A DNA stretch of 22,662 nt. Source: JANWZL01 sp037445185 (lineage in GTDB: Bacteria > Pseudomonadota > Gammaproteobacteria > Burkholderiales > Thiobacillaceae). The stretch is taken from the NCBI GenBank assembly GCA_037445185.1, contig JBBIKZ010000030.1:1-22662 (forward strand), given 5' to 3'. Under the pieces are notes generated by a model, which saw nothing but the letters and a program-made list of their open reading frames with translations, was not told the DNA's origin and made no database searches. This document shows positions 7,472 to 13,479 of this stretch, piece after piece. The position numbers and the translations under genes were made by a program. How positions within the stretch are numbered: the first letter of the stretch is position 1; each line of letters begins with the position of its first letter.

Positions 7472-8491
7472 TCAGGCGAACTGGCGCAGGAAGCGGACAT
7501 CGTTCTCGAAGAACAGCCGCAGGTCGTCCACCCCGTAGCGCAACATGGCCAGGCGCTCGACACCCAGGCCGAAGGCGAAGCCCTGCCAGCGCTCGGCATC
7601 GATGCCGACGTGGGCGAAGACCTTGGGATGTACCATGCCGCAGCCCAGCACCTCCAGCCAGCCGGTCTGGGAACACACCCGGCAGCCGGCGCCCTCGCAG
7701 ATCACGCAGCCGATGTCCATCTCCGCCGAGGGCTCGGTGAACGGGAAGAAGGAGGCGCGGAAGCGCACCGGGAGATGTTCACGCTCGAAGAACCGGGCCA
7801 TGAAGTCGGCCAGCACCCCCTTGAGGTCGGCGAAACTCACCGTCTCGTCCACCCACAAGCCCTCCACCTGGTGGAACATCGGGGTGTGGGTGACATCGGA
7901 GTCGCAGCGGTAGACCCGGCCCGGCGCGATGATCCTGAGCGGCGGCGGGTGGTCCAGCATGTAGCGCACCTGCACGGGCGAGGTGTGCGTGCGCAGCAGT
8001 TGGCCGCCTTCCAGATAGAAGGTGTCGTGCATCGCCCGCGCTGGATGGTCCTCAGGGATGTTGAGCGCCGTGAAGTTATAGAAATCGGTCTCGATCTCGG
8101 GTCCTTCGGCCACGTCGAAACCGATGGATGCGAACAGCCGCTCGATGCGCTGCAGGGTGCGGGTGACGGGATGCAGGCCGCCCAGGCCGGCGCCGCGGCC
8201 CGGCAGCGTCACGTCCAGCGCCTCCTGCCTGAGCTGGGCCTCGAGCGCCTCGGCCTCGATGGCCTCGCGCCGCGCCCTGAGCAACCCCTCGACCTCGGCC
8301 TTGGCCTTGTTGATGCGGGCCCCCGCCTCGCGGCGCGCATCCGGCGGCATGCCAGCCAGGCCCTTCATCAGCTCGGTGATCAGACCGCTCTTGCCCAGGA
8401 AGCGGGCCTTGGCCTGGTCCAGGGCAGGCAGCGAGGTGGTGGCGGCAAAGGCCGATCTGGCCTCTTCTACGATCTCGTCAAGCTGTTTCAT
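7472..8491 (-). CDS. pheS: Phenylalanine-tRNA ligase alpha subunit
   Basis: 339-aa catalytic subunit of phenylalanyl-tRNA synthetase, a class II enzyme. An N-terminal coiled coil that grips the tRNA (about residues 1-85, ending near INKAKAEVEGLL) is followed by the catalytic core. The core includes HPVTRTLQRIERLFASIGF, DHPARAMHDTFYL, RVYRCDSDVTHTPMFHQVEG (motif 2), the FRASFFPFTEPSAEMD strand and GFAFGLGVERLAML (motif 3). Length is normal. The gene lies between rplT and pheT, as in E. coli. There is no clear ribosome-binding site before its ATG. Instead a 10-codon upstream ORF ends in TGA overlapping the ATG, so translation may be coupled to that leader. Confidence 0.98.
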   Translation of the reverse strand: MKQLDEIVEEARSAFAATTSLPALDQAKARFLGKSGLITELMKGLAGMPPDARREAGARINKAKAEVEGLLRARREAIEAEALEAQLRQEALDVTLPGRGAGLGGLHPVTRTLQRIERLFASIGFDVAEGPEIETDFYNFTALNIPEDHPARAMHDTFYLEGGQLLRTHTSPVQVRYMLDHPPPLRIIAPGRVYRCDSDVTHTPMFHQVEGLWVDETVSFADLKGVLADFMARFFEREHLPVRFRASFFPFTEPSAEMDIGCVICEGAGCRVCSQTGWLEVLGCGMVHPKVFAHVGIDAERWQGFAFGLGVERLAMLRYGVDDLRLFFENDVRFLRQFA

Positions 8492-8520
8492 GGTTGGCTC
8501 GGATGAACAAAGGGAGGCAT
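8488..8520 (-). CDS. Candidate 10-codon leader ORF before pheS
   Basis: The frame MPPFVHPSQP starts at the ATG 8520-8518. The TGA 8490-8488 overlaps the pheS ATG (8491-8489) as ATGA. Its start codon straddles the loop and 3' arm of the hairpin at 8512-8529, and its purine-rich GGGAGG ribosome-binding site is the 5' arm. It holds a single Phe codon, so it is not the E. coli PheM type of leader. Coupling to pheS is inferred from the overlap and from the absence of a visible ribosome-binding site for pheS itself. Confidence 0.3.
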   Translation of the reverse strand: MPPFVHPSQP

Positions 8521-8531
8521 CGGCCTCCCTC
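8505..8531 (-). terminator. Hairpin with short T-rich tail before pheS (attenuator-like)
   Basis: On the minus strand a perfect 7-bp stem GGGAGGC/GCCTCCC (8529-8523 with 8518-8512) with loop CGAT is followed by TTTGTT. It resembles a weak intrinsic terminator placed 20 nt before pheS. In E. coli pheST is controlled by attenuation at the same place. Because the T-tract is broken, the hairpin may instead act by hiding the ribosome-binding site of the leader ORF. Confidence 0.45.
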
Positions 8532-8673
8532 TGACAAAGGCAAGCCTAGGCCGCCCTCTGGACGCAGCACACCCAGGCACGGGGCCGCAGCGGATCCATC
8601 GTTCCCCACGGGGAGTGGGTTCAGGCAAGGCCTGAGCCCGGGCACCCCGCTGGCGGCTGACGCGACGGTGGTG

Positions 8674-9039
8674 TCAGCCCCCCAGGCTGGCCTTGGCCTG
8701 CGCGGCCACCTTGGCGAACGCCGCCGGATCGAATACGGCCATGTCGGCCAGGATCTTGCGGTCGATGGCGATCGTGGCCTTCTTCAGCCCGTTCATGAAC
8801 TGGCTGTAGTTCATGTCCAGACCGAGCTCGCGCACCGCGGCGTTGATGCGGGCGATCCACAGGGCGCGGAACTGGCGCTTGCGCTGTCGGCGGTCGCGAT
8901 AGGCATATTGCCCCGCCTTCATCACCGCCTCGTTGGCGACGCGGAAGACGTTGTTGCGGCGGCCGCGATAGCCCTTGGCGGCTGCGATCACCTTCTTGTG
9001 GCTGGCGCGGGCGGTGGTCCCTCTTTTCACGCGTGGCAT
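8674..9039 (-). CDS. rplT: 50S ribosomal protein L20
   Basis: 121-aa primary rRNA-binding protein needed to start 50S assembly. The sequence is typical throughout: MPRVKRGTTARASHKK at the N-terminus, AKGYRGRRNNVFRVANEAV, the RQRKRQFRALWIARINAA helix and the C-terminal globular part NYSQFMNGLKKATIAIDRK (all partial). Length is at the family norm (117-121 aa). It lies 12 nt after rpmI with a GAGGA ribosome-binding site. In E. coli L20 represses rpmI-rplT translation by binding the mRNA ahead of rpmI. A 7-bp inverted repeat (GGCTGAC/GTCAGCC, 8655-8678) spans the stop codon. No T-tract follows it. Confidence 0.98.
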   Translation of the reverse strand: MPRVKRGTTARASHKKVIAAAKGYRGRRNNVFRVANEAVMKAGQYAYRDRRQRKRQFRALWIARINAAVRELGLDMNYSQFMNGLKKATIAIDRKILADMAVFDPAAFAKVAAQAKASLGG

Positions 9040-9051
9040 GTCCGTTCCTCC

Positions 9052-9249
9052 TCAGGCGTAGGGCATCATGGCGCGGATGTGGCCCAGGTCGGTGGCATGA
9101 ACCCCGGTCATGCCACGCAGGCCGCGCTTGCGCTTGGTGCTCTTCTTGGTGAGGATGTGGCGCAGATAGGCATGGGTGCGTTTGACCCCGCCGCTGCCGC
9201 GCACGCGGAAGCGCTTGGCCGCCCCGCTCTTGGTCTTCATCTTGGGCAT
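9052..9249 (-). CDS. rpmI: 50S ribosomal protein L35
   Basis: 65-aa basic ribosomal protein, exactly the usual length. It reads MPKMKTKSGAAKRFRVRGSG, then the RTHAYLRHILTKKSTKRKRGL region and a C-terminal AMMPYA. The ATG at 9249 is preferred because a good AGGAG ribosome-binding site lies 8 nt before it. The frame is open 18 codons further upstream, but that part does not look like L35. It lies between infC and rplT, the conserved order. Confidence 0.97.
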   Translation of the reverse strand: MPKMKTKSGAAKRFRVRGSGGVKRTHAYLRHILTKKSTKRKRGLRGMTGVHATDLGHIRAMMPYA

Positions 9250-9279
9250 TGCTTTGCTCCTATTCGATGCCGCCAGGTG

Positions 9280-9296
9280 ATCCCGCACACCGGGAT
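9280..9296 (-). promoter_or_regulatory. Hairpin in the infC-rpmI gap, possible L20 operator element
   Basis: The 120-nt gap between infC and rpmI contains a perfect 6-bp stem ATCCCG/CGGGAT with a 5-nt loop, about 30 nt before the rpmI ATG. In E. coli L20 binds structured mRNA in this same gap to repress rpmI and rplT. Only the location and the hairpin support that role here. Confidence 0.3.
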
Positions 9297-9369
9297 GCTT
9301 CACCGACCTCGCGGCACTTGTGCGGCGCAGAATCGGAGGCCCGCGCCTCGCCTCTTGAAACCGTTCGCT

Positions 9370-9891
9370 TTACTTCCTCTTTTTCGGCGTCAGCACCATG
9401 ACCATCTGACGGCCTTCCAGCTTGGGGTACTGCTCCACGCTGGCATATTCGGCGAGATCCGCCTCGACGCGCTTCAGGAGCTGCAGGCCGAATTCCTGGT
9501 GGGCCATCTCCCGGCCCCGGAAGCGCAACGTGACCTTGGCCTTGTCGCCTTCGGTCAGGAAGCGGATGAGGTTCCTCAGCTTGACCTGGTAGTCCGCATC
9601 GTCGGTGCGGGGCCGAAACTTGATCTCCTTGATCTGGATTTGCTTCTGCTTGAGCCTGGCCTCGTGCTGCTTCTTCTGCTCATGGTACTTGTATTTGCCA
9701 TAGTCCATGATCTTGCACACCGGCGGCTGCGCCTGGGGGGCGATCTCCACCAGGTCCAGGTCTGCATCCTCCGCCTTGAGCAGGGCCTCCCTCAAGCTGA
9801 CGATGCCCAACTGGGCGCCGTCTTCCCCTATCAGCCGGACCTGCGGCGCGTCGATCTCGCCGTTGATCCGCAACTCCTTGTCCAGTGCGAT
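9370..9891 (-). CDS. infC: Translation initiation factor IF-3
   Basis: Cytosolic initiation factor that checks the start codon and keeps 30S and 50S subunits apart; 173 aa if ATC is the start. The N-terminal domain shows RINGEIDAPQVRLIGEDG and LGIVSLREAL; the linker is KIMDYGKYKYHEQKKQ. The C-terminal domain shows KEIKFRPRTDDADYQVKLRN, FLTEGDKAKVTLRFRGREM and GRQMVMVLTPKKRK. No ATG occurs in frame before codon 60, and a TGA closes the frame just upstream. Candidate starts are ATC (9891-9889), 6 nt after AAGGGG, and TTG (9897-9895), which sits too close to that ribosome-binding site. E. coli infC starts with the rare AUU, through which IF-3 represses itself. AUC here would allow the same control. 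The gene lies 36 nt after thrS. Confidence 0.95.
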   Translation of the reverse strand: MALDKELRINGEIDAPQVRLIGEDGAQLGIVSLREALLKAEDADLDLVEIAPQAQPPVCKIMDYGKYKYHEQKKQHEARLKQKQIQIKEIKFRPRTDDADYQVKLRNLIRFLTEGDKAKVTLRFRGREMAHQEFGLQLLKRVEADLAEYASVEQYPKLEGRQMVMVLTPKKRK

Positions 9892-9927
9892 GCTCAACCC
9901 CTTTCAAAACAAAGAAGAGCCGACGCG

Positions 9928-11838
9928 CTAGCCGGCTCTCCTGTCCATCTCCTCGCGCAGACGACCGATCAGCTCATCCAGGCGCATCTGGCCCAGGTCC
10001 TCGCCGCCGCGGATCCTCACCGCCACCATGCCTTGCGCCCTTTCCTTCTCGCCGACGATCAGCAGATAGGGGACGCGTTGCATGGCATGCTCGCGGATTT
10101 TATAGGTAATCTTCTCGTTCCTCAAGTCCGTCTTCACCCGGAAGCCTTGATTTTTAAGGGCTTGCGTCACCTCTCCGGCATATTCCGCCTGGGCGTCGGT
10201 GATGCTCATGACCACCGCCTGCACCGGCGCGAGCCAGAGCGGGAAGTTGCCGGCGTAGTGTTCGATCAGGATGCCGATGAAACGCTCGAGGGAGCCCAGG
10301 ATGGCACGGTGCAGCATCACCGGTGGGCGACGCGTATTGTCCTCGGCGACGTATTCGGCCCCGAGCCGCACCGGTAGGTTGAAGTCGAGCTGTATGGTGC
10401 CCACCTGCCACAGCCGCCCGAGGGAGTCCTTCAGCGTGAACTCGATCTTGGGCCCGTAGAAGGCCCCCTCCCCCGGCTGCAACTCGAAGGCCAGGTGGTT
10501 CTGCTCCAGGGCGGCGGCCAGCGCGGCCTCGGCGCGGTCCCAGGTCTCGTCCACGCCGACCCGTTTCTCCGGCCGGGTGGAGAGCTTGACCAGCACGTCG
10601 TTGAAACCGAAGTCGGCATAGACCGCCTGCAGCATGCGGATGAAGGCCGACACCTCGCCCTGGATCTGGTCCTCGGTGCAGAAGATGTGCGCATCGTCCT
10701 GGGTGAAGGCGCGCACGCGCATCAACCCGTGCAGCGCGCCTGAGGGCTCGTTGCGGTGGCAGGAGCCGAACTCGGCGATCCTGAGCGGCAGGTCGCGGTA
10801 GGAATGCAGCCCATGGTTGAAGATCTGCAAGTGGCCCGGGCAGTTCATGGGCTTGACGGCGTAATCCCGGTTCTCCGAGGCGGTGGTGAACATGTTCTCG
10901 CGGTAGTTCTCCCAGTGCCCCGACCGCTCCCACAGCGAGCGGTCCATGACCGTGGGGGTCTTCACCTCCTGGTAGCCATACTCGCGGAACTTGCGCCGCA
11001 TGTACTGCTCGATCTCCTGCCACAGGACCCAGCCGTTCGGGTGCCAGAACACCATGCCCGGCGCCTCGTCCTGCAGGTGGAACAGATCGAGCTGCTTGCC
11101 CAGCCTGCGGTGGTCGCGCCGTTCGGCCTCCTCCAGCCGGTGCAGGTATGCCTCCAGGTCCTCCTTCTTGGCCCAGGCCGTGCCGTAGATGCGCTGCAGC
11201 ATCTCGTTGCGATGGTCCCCGCGCCAATAGGCGCCGGCCACCTTCATGAGCTTGAAGACCTTGAGCTTGCCGGTCGAGGGGACGTGCGGGCCGCGGCACA
11301 GGTCGATGAAGTCGCCCTCGCGGTAGAGGGAGATGGTCTCGCCGGCGGGGATGTCGTGGATGATCTCGGCCTTGTATCTCTCGCCGATCGACTCGAAAAA
11401 ACGCACCGCCTCGTCGCGGTCCCATTCCTCGCGCTTGACCGGGATGTCGCGCCTGGCCAGCTCCTGCATGCGCTTTTCGATCGCCGCCAGGTCCTCCGGC
11501 GTGAAGGGCCGCTTGTAGGCGAAGTCGTAATAGAAACCGTCCTCGATCACCGGCCCGATGGTCACCTGCGCGTCCGGGAAGAGCTCCTTCACCGCGTAGG
11601 CGAGCAGGTGGGCGGTGGAGTGGCGGATGAGCTCCAGGCCCTCAGGGTCCCGGTCGGTGACGATGGCGAGCTGCGCGTCCTGGTCGATGACGTGGCTCAC
11701 GTCGACCAGCCGGCCGTCCACCTTGCCGGCCAGGGCGGCGCGGGCGAGTCCCGCGCCGATGCTGGCGGCCACCTGGGCAACGCTCACCGGCTGGTCGAAG
11801 GATCGGACCGAGCCGTCGGGAAGGGTGATCTGAGGCAT
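9928..11838 (-). CDS. thrS: Threonine-tRNA ligase
   Basis: 636-aa class II synthetase that charges tRNA-Thr and removes mischarged serine. Domains in order are the TGS domain (residues 1-62), the editing domain with the HSTAHLLAYA motif and GDFIDLCRGPHVPSTGK, the catalytic core with zinc ligands in VKPMNCPGH, the histidine of RNEPSGALHGLMRVRAF and that of MLHRAILGSLERF, and the C-terminal anticodon-binding domain ending near RLDELIGRLREEM. Length is normal. The ATG at 11838 has GGAG 7 nt upstream. It begins the operon thrS-infC-rpmI-rplT-pheST-ihfA-merR. A strong intrinsic terminator stands 24 nt before the start, with a Thr-containing short ORF ahead of it, which suggests leader control. Confidence 0.98.
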   Translation of the reverse strand: MPQITLPDGSVRSFDQPVSVAQVAASIGAGLARAALAGKVDGRLVDVSHVIDQDAQLAIVTDRDPEGLELIRHSTAHLLAYAVKELFPDAQVTIGPVIEDGFYYDFAYKRPFTPEDLAAIEKRMQELARRDIPVKREEWDRDEAVRFFESIGERYKAEIIHDIPAGETISLYREGDFIDLCRGPHVPSTGKLKVFKLMKVAGAYWRGDHRNEMLQRIYGTAWAKKEDLEAYLHRLEEAERRDHRRLGKQLDLFHLQDEAPGMVFWHPNGWVLWQEIEQYMRRKFREYGYQEVKTPTVMDRSLWERSGHWENYRENMFTTASENRDYAVKPMNCPGHLQIFNHGLHSYRDLPLRIAEFGSCHRNEPSGALHGLMRVRAFTQDDAHIFCTEDQIQGEVSAFIRMLQAVYADFGFNDVLVKLSTRPEKRVGVDETWDRAEAALAAALEQNHLAFELQPGEGAFYGPKIEFTLKDSLGRLWQVGTIQLDFNLPVRLGAEYVAEDNTRRPPVMLHRAILGSLERFIGILIEHYAGNFPLWLAPVQAVVMSITDAQAEYAGEVTQALKNQGFRVKTDLRNEKITYKIREHAMQRVPYLLIVGEKERAQGMVAVRIRGGEDLGQMRLDELIGRLREEMDRRAG

Positions 11839-11861
11839 GTTGCGCTCCGCAAAGCGAAATC

Positions 11862-11891
11862 AAAAAAAAAGTGCGGTCGGGCCGCACTTTT
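11862..11891 (-). terminator. Strong intrinsic terminator/attenuator before thrS
   Basis: Minus strand: stem AAAAGTGCGG/CCGCACTTTT with loop CCCGA, continued by further T residues (nine T in all after the GC core). It lies between tRNA-Val and thrS, and its tail ends 24 nt before the thrS ATG. It may end the tRNA transcript, or act as an attenuator if the thrS promoter lies upstream of it. Confidence 0.85.
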
Positions 11892-11915
11892 CTCTCGGTT
11901 CAGACGAGGAAGCCT

Positions 11916-11963
11916 TCAACCCGCTCCGTGGCTGTTGCAAAGGGTGCAAGTTCGCAAGGTCAT
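11916..11963 (-). CDS. Candidate Thr-containing leader peptide before thrS
   Basis: ATG at 11963, TGA at 11918-11916, product MTLRTCTLCNSHGAG. Three of the first seven residues are threonine (codons ACC, ACT, ACC). The stop lies 25 nt before the terminator hairpin that precedes thrS, the layout expected for a leader-peptide attenuator. The ribosome-binding site is weak (GGGA about 9 nt upstream). It begins 22 nt after the 3' end of tRNA-Val. Three threonines in fifteen codons could be chance. Confidence 0.3.
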   Translation of the reverse strand: MTLRTCTLCNSHGAG

Positions 11964-11985
11964 CTACGCTGTTCCCGATGGTAGC

Positions 11986-12062
11986 TGGTAGGCGCGATTG
12001 GACTCGAACCAACGACCCCCACCATGTCAAGGTGATGCTCTAACCAGCTGAGCTACGCGCCT
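11986..12062 (-). tRNA. tRNA-Val (anticodon GAC)
   Basis: 77-nt cloverleaf on the minus strand. Acceptor stem AGGCGCG/CGCGCCT, then discriminator A and an encoded CCA. D arm GCTC/GAGC, anticodon stem TCACC/GGTGG around the loop TTGACAT (T33, anticodon GAC), and T arm GTTGG-TTCGAGT-CCAAT. The D-to-T-arm body closely matches E. coli tRNA-Val(GAC). Confidence 0.97.
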
Positions 12063-12073
12063 AAAGCTCGGCA

Positions 12074-12102
12074 ATTCTAACCAAGCGCCGCGCCGGCGGC
12101 AA
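12074..12102 (-). promoter_or_regulatory. Predicted tRNA-Val promoter overlapping the MFS gene end
   Basis: Minus strand: -35 TTGCCG (12102-12097), a 17-nt spacer and -10 TAGAAT (12079-12074), ending 11 nt before the tRNA 5' end. This is the same distance as for tRNA-Pro. The TAG of the -10 box is the stop codon of the transporter gene, and the -35 lies in its last codons. Confidence 0.55.
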
Positions 12103-13417
12103 TTGGCATTTTCGCGCCCTGCAGGGCCCGGCGGCGGCCGCGCCGCACATCCACCCCGGCCAGGATGATCAGTGCGATGACGAAGAAACCCCCCAGCGTC
12201 AGCATGGCCGGTCGATGCGCGCCGGCGGTCAGCCACACGGCCAGGCCATAGGTGATGGGCCCGAGGATGGCGGAGAGCTTGACCGCCAGCCCCCACAGGC
12301 CGAAGAACTCGGCGCGCTGCGGCAGGGGGCTCAGATACCCCACCAGGGCGCGGCCGGCCGACTGCGAGGCGCCGAGGCACAGGCCGGCGACGTTGGCCGC
12401 CAGCCAGAACAGGCCTGGTTCGGTGGCGAACCAGGCCAGCACGACGGTGACCAGCCAGCCCGCCAGGGTGAGGGCGAGCGTGGGCTTGTGGCCGAGGCGA
12501 TCCTGGACATGGCCGAAGACCACCGCACCGATCGCCGCCGTGACGTTGACCGCCAGGATGAGCAGGATGCTCGCCCGGGTGTCGAAGCCCATGGCCTGCT
12601 GGGCATAGACCGCGGCGAGCGCGATGACCGCCTGCACGCCCGCCTGGTAGAACACGATGCAGGCGAGGAAGCGGAACAGGTCGGGGAAGCTGCGCGCACG
12701 CCGCAGGGTGTCGCCGACCCGGCGATAGGCCGCACGGATGGCATGCGCACCCGGCGAGAACCCGGCGCCGCGCTCGCGCAGGAAGACGAAGGTGGGCAGC
12801 GCCGCGAGCAGAAAGACACCGGCGGTGATGAGCATCGCCCCCGGGACGTACTCGGCCGCCCCCCGCCCTGCGGCCTGGGCCTGGTCGATGTAGGCGAGAC
12901 AAAGCCCCAGGGTGAGTATGCCGCCCAGATAGCCCAGCCCCCAGCCGAGGCCGGAGAGCCTGGCCATGCCGCGGCCGCGCGCGAGCTCCGGCAGGAAGGC
13001 GGCGATCAGGTTCTCGCCGGTGCCGAAGAAGAAATTGCTCAAGACCACCAGCGCCACCCCAAGCCACAGTTCGCCCGGCCCCACCAAGGCCAGGGCGGCG
13101 GTGGCCAGCACGCAGCCCACGGTGGTCATGGCGAGCAGCCGCTTCTTGGCCGTGCGCAGATCGGCATAGGCCCCGATCGCCGGCGCGGTGAGCATGATCA
13201 GGCCGTAGGAGACGGCCAGCGCCGAGGTCCACGCGAGCGTCGCCCAGGTCGTGTTGCCCGCGACGACAACGACGAAGTAGGCGTTGAACACGGCGGTGAT
13301 GACCACCGTGGTGTAGCCCGAATTGGCGAAGTCGTACATCGCCCAGGCCCAGGCCTCACGTTTCCTCACGCCGGCATTGAGCAGGGTAGTGCGCGAGCGG
13401 GGTGGGTGTCGTGGCAA
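12077..13417 (-). CDS. UMF1/Atg22-type MFS transporter
   Basis: 446-aa inner-membrane protein with about 12 hydrophobic segments. The first segment, EAWAWAMYDFANSGYTTVVI (residues 21-40), is the hallmark of the UMF1 (Atg22-like) family of the major facilitator superfamily. In yeast Atg22 exports amino acids from the vacuole; bacterial members have no well-defined substrate. SNFFFGTGENLIAAFLPE and the RLGHKPTLALTLAGW loop also fit. The frame's first start is TTG at 13417, preceded by GGGAG 9 nt upstream. A GTG at 13369 (430 aa) is the alternative and would leave the conserved region intact. It is divergent from metG with only 62 bp between. Its stop codon forms part of the tRNA-Val promoter. 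Confidence 0.9.
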   Translation of the reverse strand: MPRHPPRSRTTLLNAGVRKREAWAWAMYDFANSGYTTVVITAVFNAYFVVVVAGNTTWATLAWTSALAVSYGLIMLTAPAIGAYADLRTAKKRLLAMTTVGCVLATAALALVGPGELWLGVALVVLSNFFFGTGENLIAAFLPELARGRGMARLSGLGWGLGYLGGILTLGLCLAYIDQAQAAGRGAAEYVPGAMLITAGVFLLAALPTFVFLRERGAGFSPGAHAIRAAYRRVGDTLRRARSFPDLFRFLACIVFYQAGVQAVIALAAVYAQQAMGFDTRASILLILAVNVTAAIGAVVFGHVQDRLGHKPTLALTLAGWLVTVVLAWFATEPGLFWLAANVAGLCLGASQSAGRALVGYLSPLPQRAEFFGLWGLAVKLSAILGPITYGLAVWLTAGAHRPAMLTLGGFFVIALIILAGVDVRRGRRRALQGAKMPIAAGAALG

Positions 13418-13446
13418 GTCTCGTGTCTCCCGGCAGCCAGGCCGCG

Positions 13447-13452
13447 TAAAAT
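13447..13452 (+). promoter_or_regulatory. Possible -10 box of metG
   Basis: TAAAAT in the 62-bp divergent gap between the transporter gene and metG, 27 nt before the metG ATG. It matches TATAAT at five of six positions, but no convincing -35 lies 16-18 nt upstream. Confidence 0.3.
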
Positions 13453-13479
13453 GATACGAACATCTAACGACGGACCATC

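Noticed and set aside
6668..8506. 612-codon plus-strand frame opposite pheT and pheS
   Set aside because: Shadow of two well-identified synthetase genes, with no recognisable domain.
8546..8599. 17-codon ORF in the rplT-pheS gap as a PheM-type leader
   Set aside because: It has a fair ribosome-binding site but contains no Phe codon, so it cannot sense tRNA-Phe charging.
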